NCBI RefSeq assembly: GCF_002869745.1
Contig: NZ_PNOS01000031.1
Location: 1 to 61,481 of the forward strand
DNA: 61,481 nt
Reading direction: 5' to 3'
From: Oceaniglobus roseus
GTDB lineage: Bacteria; Pseudomonadota; Alphaproteobacteria; Rhodobacterales; Rhodobacteraceae
Of this stretch, positions 55,734 through 61,481 are shown piece by piece (positions within the stretch are counted from its first letter, which is position 1; each line of letters opens with the position of its first letter). The position numbers and the translations under genes are program-made. Below the pieces are notes generated by a model. That model was not told where the DNA came from and made no database searches. It saw only the letters and a program-made list of their open reading frames with translations.

Positions 55734-56690
55734 TCACACCCGGTTGGGCAGGCTGCCGTCCTCGAAGAACGCGACGAGGTTGTCCACCGCCATCATGCCC
55801 ATGGCCGTCCTGACCTCCAGGGTCGCGGTGCCGAGATGGGGGAACAGGGTCACGTTCTCCATCGCCTTCAGCGCATCCGGCACCTTCGGCTCGAACTCGT
55901 AGACGTCCAGCCCGGCACCCGCGATCCGCCCCGCCTCCAGCGCCGCGATCAGCGCCGCCTCGTCCACGATGTCGCCCCTCGCGATGTTGACGAAGACCGC
56001 CGTGGGCTTCATCGCCGCGAAGACGGCGCCGCCGATCATGTGGTGCGTCTCGGGCGTCGCCGGAACGGCGGCGATCAGCACGTCGCAGGTGCCCGCGACC
56101 TCCTCCAGCGTGTCGAGCTGGCGGGCCGGCATCCCGGGATCCTCGACGCGCGAGCGGTTGTGGAACACCACGTCCATGCCGAAGCCGAAGTGGCAGCGCT
56201 TCGCGATCGCCTTGCCGATCCGCCCGAGGCCGACGATCCCCACCGTCTTGCCGCTGACATGCTGGCCCAGAAGCTGCGTCGGGTGCCAGCCGCCCCATTG
56301 TCCGGCCCGGACCATCCGCTCGCCCTCGCCGGCGCGCCGGCAGGTCATCAGCATCAGCGTCATGGCGATGTCGGCCGTCGCGTCGGTCACGGCGCCCGGC
56401 GTGTTGCTGACCTCGATCCCCTTCGCGCGGGCCGCCGCGACGTCGATGTGGTTGTAGCCCACGCCGAAATTGGCGAGCAGCCTGCAGCGCACCTCCCCCG
56501 CCCGGTCGAAGGCCGCGGCGGTCAGCCTGTCGCCGAGCGTCGGCAGGATCGCGTCGTAGCGCCCCATCGCCTCGGCCAGCTCGTCCTCGGTCATCGGCGT
56601 GGTGTCGTCGCGCATGGTGACGGCGAAGGACCGCCCCACGCGGTCGAGCACGGCATCGGGCAGGCGGCGGGTGATCAGCAGGTCGGGCAT
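55734..56690 (-). CDS. D-2-hydroxyacid dehydrogenase (glyoxylate/hydroxypyruvate reductase-like)
   Basis: A 318-residue NAD(P)-dependent dehydrogenase with NFGVGYNHIDVAAARAKGIE, the nucleotide fold KTVGIVGLGRIGKAIAKRC, the catalytic Arg in NIARGDIVDE, and the catalytic His in LFPHLGTAT. Glyoxylate or hydroxypyruvate are likely substrates. It is the last gene of the proC-csaA group: its ATG shares one base with the csaA stop, so it is coupled. Confidence 0.92.
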   Translation of the reverse strand: MPDLLITRRLPDAVLDRVGRSFAVTMRDDTTPMTEDELAEAMGRYDAILPTLGDRLTAAAFDRAGEVRCRLLANFGVGYNHIDVAAARAKGIEVSNTPGAVTDATADIAMTLMLMTCRRAGEGERMVRAGQWGGWHPTQLLGQHVSGKTVGIVGLGRIGKAIAKRCHFGFGMDVVFHNRSRVEDPGMPARQLDTLEEVAGTCDVLIAAVPATPETHHMIGGAVFAAMKPTAVFVNIARGDIVDEAALIAALEAGRIAGAGLDVYEFEPKVPDALKAMENVTLFPHLGTATLEVRTAMGMMAVDNLVAFFEDGSLPNRV

Positions 56691-57028
56691 CAGAACATCC
56701 TCCCGCCGACGGGCACGTCGTGGTCCGGGCGCAGCAACACCACCTCGCCCTCGGCGTCCGGCGCGCCGAGGACCAGCACCTCGGACTTCACCTTGCCGAT
56801 CTGGCGCGGCGGGAAGTTGACCACGGCCAGCACCTGGCGGCCCACCAGCGTCTCGGGGTCGTAATGCTTGGTGATCTGGGCGGAACTCTTCTTCTCGCCG
56901 ATGTCGCCGCCGAAATCGACCCAGAGCTTGGTCGCGGGCTTCCGCGCCTCGGGATAGGGTTCGGCCCTGGTGATGACGCCGACGCGGATGTCGATCTTCT
57001 GGAAGTCGTCGTAGGTGATCTCGCTCAT
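56690..57028 (-). CDS. csaA: tRNA-binding domain protein CsaA
   Basis: A 112-residue OB-fold protein of the CsaA/Trbp111 type: FQKIDIRVGVITRAEPYPEA, then KLWVDFGGDIGEKKSSAQI and the central QVLAVVNFPPRQIGKVKSE core. It binds tRNA or acts as a chaperone. Its ATG overlaps the proC stop by 4 bp, and its stop shares one base with the dehydrogenase ATG. Confidence 0.93.
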   Translation of the reverse strand: MSEITYDDFQKIDIRVGVITRAEPYPEARKPATKLWVDFGGDIGEKKSSAQITKHYDPETLVGRQVLAVVNFPPRQIGKVKSEVLVLGAPDAEGEVVLLRPDHDVPVGGRMF

Positions 57029-57837
57029 TGTCCCAGCTCCCTCGACCGGTCCGCCGCCGCCGCGACCGCGCGGGGCAGCAGCGCCGGAAATCCCGTGTCC
57101 TCGTCCATCAGCACCGAAAGCGCCGCCGCCGTCGTGCCCTTCGGCGATGTGACGTTGACGCGCAGCTGCGCGGGGTCCTCGGCCGAGTCCTCGGCCAGCT
57201 GCCCCGCGCCGCCCACGGTGGCCTTGGCCAGCCGCATGGCCAGATCGGCGGGCAGGCCCTGTGCCTCGCCGGCCTTCGCCAGCGTCTCGATCAGGTGGAA
57301 GACATAGGCGGGGCCGGAGCCGGAGACTGCAGTGACGGCATCCATCTGCCCTTCGCTCTCCAGCCGCACCACCTGTCCCACGGCCATCAGCAGCGCCTCG
57401 GCCAGGTCCATGGACGCGGCGCCGGGGCCGTTCGGGATGATCGCGGTGATGCCCCGGCCGATGGCGGCGGGGGTGTTCGGCATGGCGCGGATCACCGGCG
57501 TGCCCTCGCCCAGGACGTTTTCATAGTGTCGGATCGGGGTGCCGGCGGCCACCGACAGGAACAGCGTGCCGCCGCCGCCCATGGCCTTCAGATCGGGCAG
57601 CGCCTCGGCCATCATCTGCGGCTTCACCGCGACCAGTACCAGCGCGGGATCGCCCGGCAACGCCTCGTTCAGGTGCAGCCCGTCCAGTTCGTTCAGCCAG
57701 TCCGAGGGGTTCGGATCCTTCACCCAGACCGACGAGGCGGGCAGCCCCCCGGCCAGCCACCCCTGCAACAGCGCCGAGCCCATCTTGCCGCAGCCAAGCA
57801 GCACCAGCCCGCGCTCGCGCACATCCGTCATGTCCAT
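57025..57837 (-). CDS. proC: Pyrroline-5-carboxylate reductase
   Basis: Catalyses the last step of proline synthesis with NAD(P)H. The 270 residues show the Rossmann start GLVLLGCGKMGSALLQGWLA, then LVAVKPQMMAEALPDL, VIRAMPNTPAAIGRGITAI and the catalytic-pocket signature AVSGSGPAYVFHLIETLA. The ATG at 57837 is used; MTDVRERG two codons later is an alternative. It starts a block of three overlapping genes and lies 66 bp downstream of an uncharacterised gene that has CtrA boxes upstream. Confidence 0.96.
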   Translation of the reverse strand: MDMTDVRERGLVLLGCGKMGSALLQGWLAGGLPASSVWVKDPNPSDWLNELDGLHLNEALPGDPALVLVAVKPQMMAEALPDLKAMGGGGTLFLSVAAGTPIRHYENVLGEGTPVIRAMPNTPAAIGRGITAIIPNGPGAASMDLAEALLMAVGQVVRLESEGQMDAVTAVSGSGPAYVFHLIETLAKAGEAQGLPADLAMRLAKATVGGAGQLAEDSAEDPAQLRVNVTSPKGTTAAALSVLMDEDTGFPALLPRAVAAAADRSRELGQ

Positions 57838-57903
57838 CGCAGCGTCCTCCTTGCCGCGACTCTAGCGAAGGGCGCCGACAGGGAAAACCGCGATCTTCGG
57901 CTC

Positions 57904-58305
57904 TCAGAAGCCGCGGTCGGGCAGGCGGCGGCTGCGCAGCCACCATGTCATCTGGGTGCGGATCAGGGCATGGCGCTTGTAGACGGTGTAGCGGACCCCG
58001 GCCATCTTCGCCACGGTCCTGATGCGCAGCTCGTACGGCCCCTCGCGTCCGTCGGTGTCGATCAGCGCCACCACCGGCGCCTTGCCCGTGAGGGACGCGG
58101 CGAACAGCGCCTGCTGCACGCTGTCGAGCGACGACCGCTTGTCCAGTCCGACCTCCACCACCTCATCCGCCGTCTCGCAGTCGACGCGGATGCGGTGCAG
58201 GTCGTAGCCGACGCTGTAAGGGTGGCTGACCTCCGTCGCGCCGTTCAGCACGAAGGAACAGAGGATCGCGGCGAGTTCGGATTCGAGGGGCATGGCCCGG
58301 GGCAT
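57904..58305 (-). CDS. Conserved-looking hypothetical protein behind tandem CtrA boxes
   Basis: A 133-residue protein with a mixed alpha/beta pattern (IRVDCETADEVVEVGLDKRS, VVALIDTDGREGPYELRI) and a basic C-terminus (TWWLRSRRLPDRGF). I recognise no family; a nuclease or YbjN-like fold is conceivable. Start at 58305, with a second ATG at 58293; neither has a strong ribosome site. Upstream are three TTAA half-sites with exact 7-nt spacing, about 22 bp from the ATG, so it may be controlled by CtrA. Confidence 0.6.
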   Translation of the reverse strand: MPRAMPLESELAAILCSFVLNGATEVSHPYSVGYDLHRIRVDCETADEVVEVGLDKRSSLDSVQQALFAASLTGKAPVVALIDTDGREGPYELRIRTVAKMAGVRYTVYKRHALIRTQMTWWLRSRRLPDRGF

Positions 58306-58326
58306 AGCAGATGCCGCGGGCCAGCG

Positions 58327-58352
58327 TTAACGATTTGTTAACCTTTGGTTAA
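58327..58352. promoter_or_regulatory. Tandem CtrA boxes (TTAA-N7-TTAA-N7-TTAA)
   Basis: TTAA at 58327-58330, 58338-58341 and 58349-58352, each separated by exactly seven bases. The first pair reads GTTAAC-N5-GTTAAC perfectly. This is the full CtrA consensus, twice. It lies between the YbjN stop and the start of the uncharacterised gene on the minus strand. Confidence 0.7.
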
Positions 58353-58354
58353 GA

Positions 58355-58858
58355 TCAGGCCCGGCCATAGGCCTCGGCAATGGCGACCTGGATCGACTCG
58401 GCCGCCGTCCGTCCGCCCCAGGCGGCCAACTGGAACGCGGGATAGAAGCGTTCCGCCGCCGTCACCGCATTGCGGATCAGCGTGTCGATCTGCTCGGGTC
58501 CCGCCATCTGGCCGCCGGCCAGCACCAGGCCATAGCGGAAGACCATCAGCTTCTGCGCCTCCCAGTAGGTGAAGGCGCCGGACCAGCAGTGATCGTTCGC
58601 CGCGTTCAGCGTCGCGTGAAGCTCGGGCAGCCGGTCTTCGGGCGGCTCCATCTCGAAGGTGCAGATCAGCCGCAGCGTCTCGTCGAAGCCGGACCAGGCG
58701 AGGGTGATCGAATAGGTGCGCCACTGGCCCTCGACCGCCATGGCGATCTGGTCGTCCCCCACGCGGTCGAATTCCCAGGCATGGTGTTCCGCCAGGGTTT
58801 CGACGATATCGATGGGATGAAGATCCTCGGTATCGTAGTACTGCTCGGCTAGCGACAT
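58355..58858 (-). CDS. YbjN domain-containing protein
   Basis: A 167-residue YbjN-type protein: DLHPIDIVETLAEHHAWEFD near the start, then EGQWRTYSITLAWSGFDETL, ELHATLNAANDHCWSGAF, and FYPAFQLAAWGGRTAAESIQ near the end. Function unknown; the YbjN-proC linkage is widely conserved in alphaproteobacteria. GAGG precedes the ATG at 58858; four extra codons upstream are open. It has an AT-rich, DnaA-box-bearing spacer upstream. Confidence 0.88.
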   Translation of the reverse strand: MSLAEQYYDTEDLHPIDIVETLAEHHAWEFDRVGDDQIAMAVEGQWRTYSITLAWSGFDETLRLICTFEMEPPEDRLPELHATLNAANDHCWSGAFTYWEAQKLMVFRYGLVLAGGQMAGPEQIDTLIRNAVTAAERFYPAFQLAAWGGRTAAESIQVAIAEAYGRA

Positions 58859-58997
58859 GATTTGCCTCATCTGTTATCGCTGATTTCGGAGCCTGCCCCC
58901 ACCACAGCTTGGTGTCTTGTCTAATTGCGGCGTTGCCTGTGTGCCGTTCTTACAAGATATGGTGTGACCAAACGCAATGACCTGTAAAGCCTTTATT

Positions 58998-59026
58998 TGG
59001 GGATAAGCGCCTCGTTCTGTGGATAA
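58998..59026. promoter_or_regulatory. DnaA-box-like pair in the 59.0 kb spacer
   Basis: TGTGGATAA (59018-59026) is a perfect DnaA box (reverse TTATCCACA). TGGGGATAA (58998-59006) differs by one base and has the same orientation. The stretch around 58980-59040 is AT-richer than the neighbouring genes. Confidence 0.45.
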
Positions 59027-59068
59027 TCCCGATTTTTCGGGGGATGCACTGCACGACGGCGTGAATAA

Positions 59069-59097
59069 GGGCCATGGCGCGGAAAACGCCATGGCCC
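59069..59097 (-). terminator. Strong hairpin terminator of the DUF2383 gene
   Basis: Perfect 11-bp arms GGGCCATGGCG (59069-59079) and CGCCATGGCCC (59087-59097), loop of 7. On the minus strand it is followed by TTATTCAC. It lies 31 bp past the DUF2383 stop. Confidence 0.75.
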
Positions 59098-59128
59098 CCG
59101 ACGGTTTCGCCCCCCGCACGAGCGGTTT

Positions 59129-59554
59129 TCAGCCCAGACCGCCGCTCTGGCTGAGGAGCTTCTGCAATTCGCCCCGCATCGCACGGAGATCGTCGACCAC
59201 GGGACCATTGACCGGGTCCGCGATCGCCTCGTCATAGCTGTCGAGGACGTGCTGCTCGCCGTCCCGCACCTGGTCCATCACGTCGGCGTCTATATCGTCG
59301 AACCATGAACGAACGGTGACGACCGCCTTGTTCACGCTGCCCATGAACGAGCCGTCCTCGTCCGGCGTCACGCCCATCCGGCGCAGGTGGCCGGACAGCC
59401 GGGTGGCGTGGTCCTGGTGCAGGGCGGCAAAGCGTTCGGCGACGGGGCGGAACTCGGGCTCGGCCTTGTCGGTCATGCGGACGAAGCCGGTCTTCGCGTC
59501 GACGGTGCGGGTATGCGCCGCCGACAGGGTTTCGAAATCGTGGTCGTGATCCAT
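59129..59554 (-). CDS. DUF2383 / PA2169-type four-helix-bundle protein
   Basis: A 141-residue helical protein with a His/Asp-rich start ([20 protein letters not shown]) and [40 protein letters not shown] and [14 protein letters not shown], the ferritin-like DUF2383 pattern with Glu/His ligands that may bind iron. GGAGAG precedes the ATG at 59554. It lies between ubiK and YbjN, a position usually without it, so it may be an insertion into the conserved block. Confidence 0.82.
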   Translation of the reverse strand: MDHDHDFETLSAAHTRTVDAKTGFVRMTDKAEPEFRPVAERFAALHQDHATRLSGHLRRMGVTPDEDGSFMGSVNKAVVTVRSWFDDIDADVMDQVRDGEQHVLDSYDEAIADPVNGPVVDDLRAMRGELQKLLSQSGGLG

Positions 59555-59619
59555 CTCGACTCTCCGGAAAAGTGGATATCCGGAATCAAGCTGGATCGGA
59601 CGGCAAAGTTCCCGCGCCC

Positions 59620-59868
59620 TCAGGCGCCGGTCTTGCTCTCCATCGCGTCGAGCCGCGCCTTCAGCTGCTCGTTCTCCTCGCGGGCCTTCTGGGCCATGGC
59701 GCGGACGGCGTCGAACTCTTCGCGGGTCACGAAATCGCGGTCTGCCATCCAGCGGTCGACGAGGCTCTTCATCGCCGTCTCGGCCTCGGTCCGCGCGCCC
59801 TGGGCCACGCCCATGGCGTTGGTCATCAGCTGCGAGATATCGTCCATGATCTTGTTGCGGGTCTGCAT
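59620..59868 (-). CDS. ubiK: Ubiquinone biosynthesis accessory factor UbiK
   Basis: An 82-residue BMFP-type protein: [20 protein letters not shown], then [20 protein letters not shown] and the coiled-coil tail ([17 protein letters not shown]). UbiK helps the UbiJ-based complex that makes ubiquinone. AGGAAG precedes the ATG at 59868. It diverges from lgt over 94 bp. Confidence 0.93.
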   Translation of the reverse strand: MQTRNKIMDDISQLMTNAMGVAQGARTEAETAMKSLVDRWMADRDFVTREEFDAVRAMAQKAREENEQLKARLDAMESKTGA

Positions 59869-59962
59869 GGCAGGCTTCCTTTCTGGGTTGCCTCCAATAT
59901 GGCGGCGGCCCGGACAATTCTCAAGGTTGACACTGCGCGCGGATCGCGGCCTTCCTGCCGCC

Positions 59963-60862
59963 ATGCAGATGGTCCTGTCCTTCCCCGACATCAGCCCCGA
60001 GATCTTCTCGATCGACCTCGGCGGATTCAGCTTCGCGCTGCGCTGGTATGCGCTGGCCTATATCACCGGGATCCTGCTCGGCTGGCAGCTGGCCCGCGCC
60101 ACGGTACGCCGGGCGCGGCTCTGGCCGCGCGACACCGCGCCGATGACGCCCGAAGCGGTGGAGGAGCTCATCACCTCCGTCATCCTCGGCATCATCCTCG
60201 GCGGGCGGCTCGGCTTCGTGCTGTTCTACCAGCCTGCCTACTACCTCGCGAACCCGATCGAGATCCCGATGATCTGGCAGGGCGGGATGTCGTTCCACGG
60301 CGGGATGCTGGGCGTCACCGTCGCCGGGCTGCTCTTCGCCCGCCGCCACGGCGTCCCGCTGCTCAGCATCTGCGACCTGATGGCGCTCTGCACGCCGCCG
60401 GGGCTGTTCCTCGGCCGCATCGCCAACTTCATCAACGCCGAGCTCTGGGGCCGCCCCTCGGACCTGCCCTGGGCGGTGATCTTCCCCGGACAGGCGGCGC
60501 AGGACTGCCCCGGCGTCGAAGGGCTTTGCGCCCGTCACCCCTCGCAGCTGTACGAGGCGGGTCTCGAGGGGCTGCTGCTGGGCGGCCTGCTGGTGTTCCT
60601 CGCCTACCGCCGCGGCTGGCTGAAGCGCCCCGGTCAGATCATGGGCCTGTTCGTCGCGGGCTACGGCACCGCGCGGTTCCTCGTCGAGTTCGTGCGCCAG
60701 GCCGACGCGCAGTTCATCACGCCCGACAATCCGCTGGGCCATGTCGTGCAGCTGGGCGCCCTCGGCGTCTCCATGGGACAGCTGCTGTCGCTGCCGATGA
60801 TCGTCCTCGGCCTCGGCCTGATCGCCTTCGCCCGCGCCCGGCGCGCGCCGACGACCGCATGA
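59963..60862 (+). CDS. lgt: Prolipoprotein diacylglyceryl transferase
   Basis: Transfers diacylglycerol from phosphatidylglycerol to the lipobox Cys of prolipoproteins, in the inner membrane. The 299 residues have about seven helices and the family signature [20 protein letters not shown], plus [20 protein letters not shown] and the [13 protein letters not shown] segment. The ATG at 59963 fits the family N-terminus ([18 protein letters not shown]). Its TGA overlaps the ATG of the next gene (ATGA). Confidence 0.97.
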   Translation: MQMVLSFPDISPEIFSIDLGGFSFALRWYALAYITGILLGWQLARATVRRARLWPRDTAPMTPEAVEELITSVILGIILGGRLGFVLFYQPAYYLANPIEIPMIWQGGMSFHGGMLGVTVAGLLFARRHGVPLLSICDLMALCTPPGLFLGRIANFINAELWGRPSDLPWAVIFPGQAAQDCPGVEGLCARHPSQLYEAGLEGLLLGGLLVFLAYRRGWLKRPGQIMGLFVAGYGTARFLVEFVRQADAQFITPDNPLGHVVQLGALGVSMGQLLSLPMIVLGLGLIAFARARRAPTTA

Positions 60863-61481
60863 GCGCGCTCGAAGCGCTGCTGTTGCGCCAGATCGCCGCC
60901 GAGGGGCCGATGACGGTGGCCGCCTTCATGTCTGCCTGCCTGATGCACCCGGTCCACGGCTACTATACCACCCGCGATCCCCTGGGCGCGGAGGGCGACT
61001 TCGTCACCGCCCCCGAGATCAGCCAGATGTTCGGCGAGCTGATCGGACTCTGCCTCGCGCAGGCCTGGCTCGACCGCGGCGCGCCCGCACCCTTCGCGCT
61101 GGCCGAGCTTGGCCCCGGACGCGGCACGCTGATGGCCGACGTGCTCAGGGCGACGCGCGGGGTGCCCGGGTTTCACGAGGGCATGAGGCTGCATCTGGTC
61201 GAGGCCTCGCCGCGGCTCAGGGCCGAGCAGGCGCGCAGGCTGCCGGGGGTCGCGCCGGTGTGGAACGACGGCATCGCCGACCTGCCCGACCTGCCGCTGT
61301 TCCTGGTCGCGAACGAGTTCTTCGATGCCCTGCCCGTGCGCCAGTTCCTGCGCGACGGCGACCGCTGGCGCGAGCGGGTGGTCGGCGCCGCCGACGGCCG
61401 CCTCGCCTTCGGCCTGACCGACCCGGTGCCGCCGCCGCTCCAGCCTGGCCGCCCCGGACAGGTCCCCGACGGCGGCCTGGT
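60859..61481 (+). CDS. MidA/NDUFAF7-type SAM-dependent methyltransferase, 3' truncated
   Basis: The window holds the first 207 codons. The product begins [20 protein letters not shown], then [20 protein letters not shown] and [18 protein letters not shown], followed by [18 protein letters not shown] (SAM motif I) and [16 protein letters not shown]. This is the MidA/DUF185 family, whose mitochondrial members methylate a complex I subunit. It is coupled to lgt by a 4-bp overlap; lgt-midA is a frequent alphaproteobacterial pair. The rest lies beyond the window. Confidence 0.93.
   Translation, partial: MSALEALLLRQIAAEGPMTVAAFMSACLMHPVHGYYTTRDPLGAEGDFVTAPEISQMFGELIGLCLAQAWLDRGAPAPFALAELGPGRGTLMADVLRATRGVPGFHEGMRLHLVEASPRLRAEQARRLPGVAPVWNDGIADLPDLPLFLVANEFFDALPVRQFLRDGDRWRERVVGAADGRLAFGLTDPVPPPLQPGRPGQVPDGGL

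Noticed and set aside
58870-59068. Chromosomal replication origin
   Set aside because: Only one perfect DnaA box and one near match, and no dnaA, hemE or parAB near. Evidence is insufficient, so I list only the boxes.

Overview
This window comes from a GC-rich alphaproteobacterial chromosome, most likely Rhodobacterales (Rhodobacteraceae/Paracoccaceae). The evidence is the petP-petR type MarR/response-regulator pair, the block ubiK-(YbjN)-proC-csaA next to lgt-midA, full CtrA-type boxes, Hint_2 and DUF1467 proteins, and typical Rhodobacterales intergenic repeats. No IS element, prophage, CRISPR array or rRNA was seen. Almost all of the window is vertically inherited housekeeping DNA.

Layout. 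0-4.5 kb: a gene tail, then hom-glpX-recJ (amino acid synthesis, gluconeogenesis, DNA repair), then tRNA-Glu. 4.6-7.1 kb: hairpin-rich spacer and a secreted CHRD-RTX protein. 7.4-10.7 kb: ilvE facing away from petP-petR, then a DUF1801/OmdA-like protein and HU. 10.8-14.4 kb: AMP nucleosidase, topoisomerase IB and a class II aldolase. 14.7-21.2 kb: gltD - GFA protein - gltB on the minus strand (glutamate synthase). 21.4-26.8 kb: uppP, an NDUFA9-like protein, tRNA-Leu, a small Arg-rich ORF, nitroreductase, EI24, DUF1467, methylmalonyl-CoA epimerase and a stand-alone receiver protein. 26.9-36.9 kb: GNAT, DUF1501/DUF1800 pair, EamA transporter, App1, queG, GST, mtgA, an epimerase and a methyltransferase. 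36.9-49.4 kb: Pr6Pr-like membrane protein, rimO, Hint protein, M48 lipoprotein, DCC thioredoxin-like protein, small proteins, GNAT plus class II histone deacetylase, hemerythrin, DUF1993, aspS, cfa and a GT87 enzyme. 49.5-52.8 kb: carB. 52.8-53.8 kb: a small AT-richer patch with tiny coupled ORFs, a ribbon-helix-helix antitoxin-like gene and repeated hairpin elements. 53.8-61.5 kb: flavodoxin, PsiE-like protein, tdk, the proC-csaA-dehydrogenase overlap operon, YbjN, DUF2383, ubiK, lgt and a truncated midA-like gene.

The most interesting signals are three. (1) The 52.8-53.8 kb patch has two 78-nt direct repeats, each carrying the same palindrome, which bracket an AT-rich cluster of four tiny ORFs. 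(2) Three TTAA half-sites at exact 7-nt spacing (58327-58352) form tandem CtrA boxes in front of an uncharacterised gene. (3) DnaA-box-like sites occur at the recJ start and in the 59.0 kb spacer. I did not find a complete new defence or metabolic system; the small-gene patch is the best candidate for something undescribed.

Starts were moved downstream of the longest open frame wherever a ribosome binding site, family N-terminus or neighbouring overlap supported it. Family names come from recognising sequence features, with no database search.
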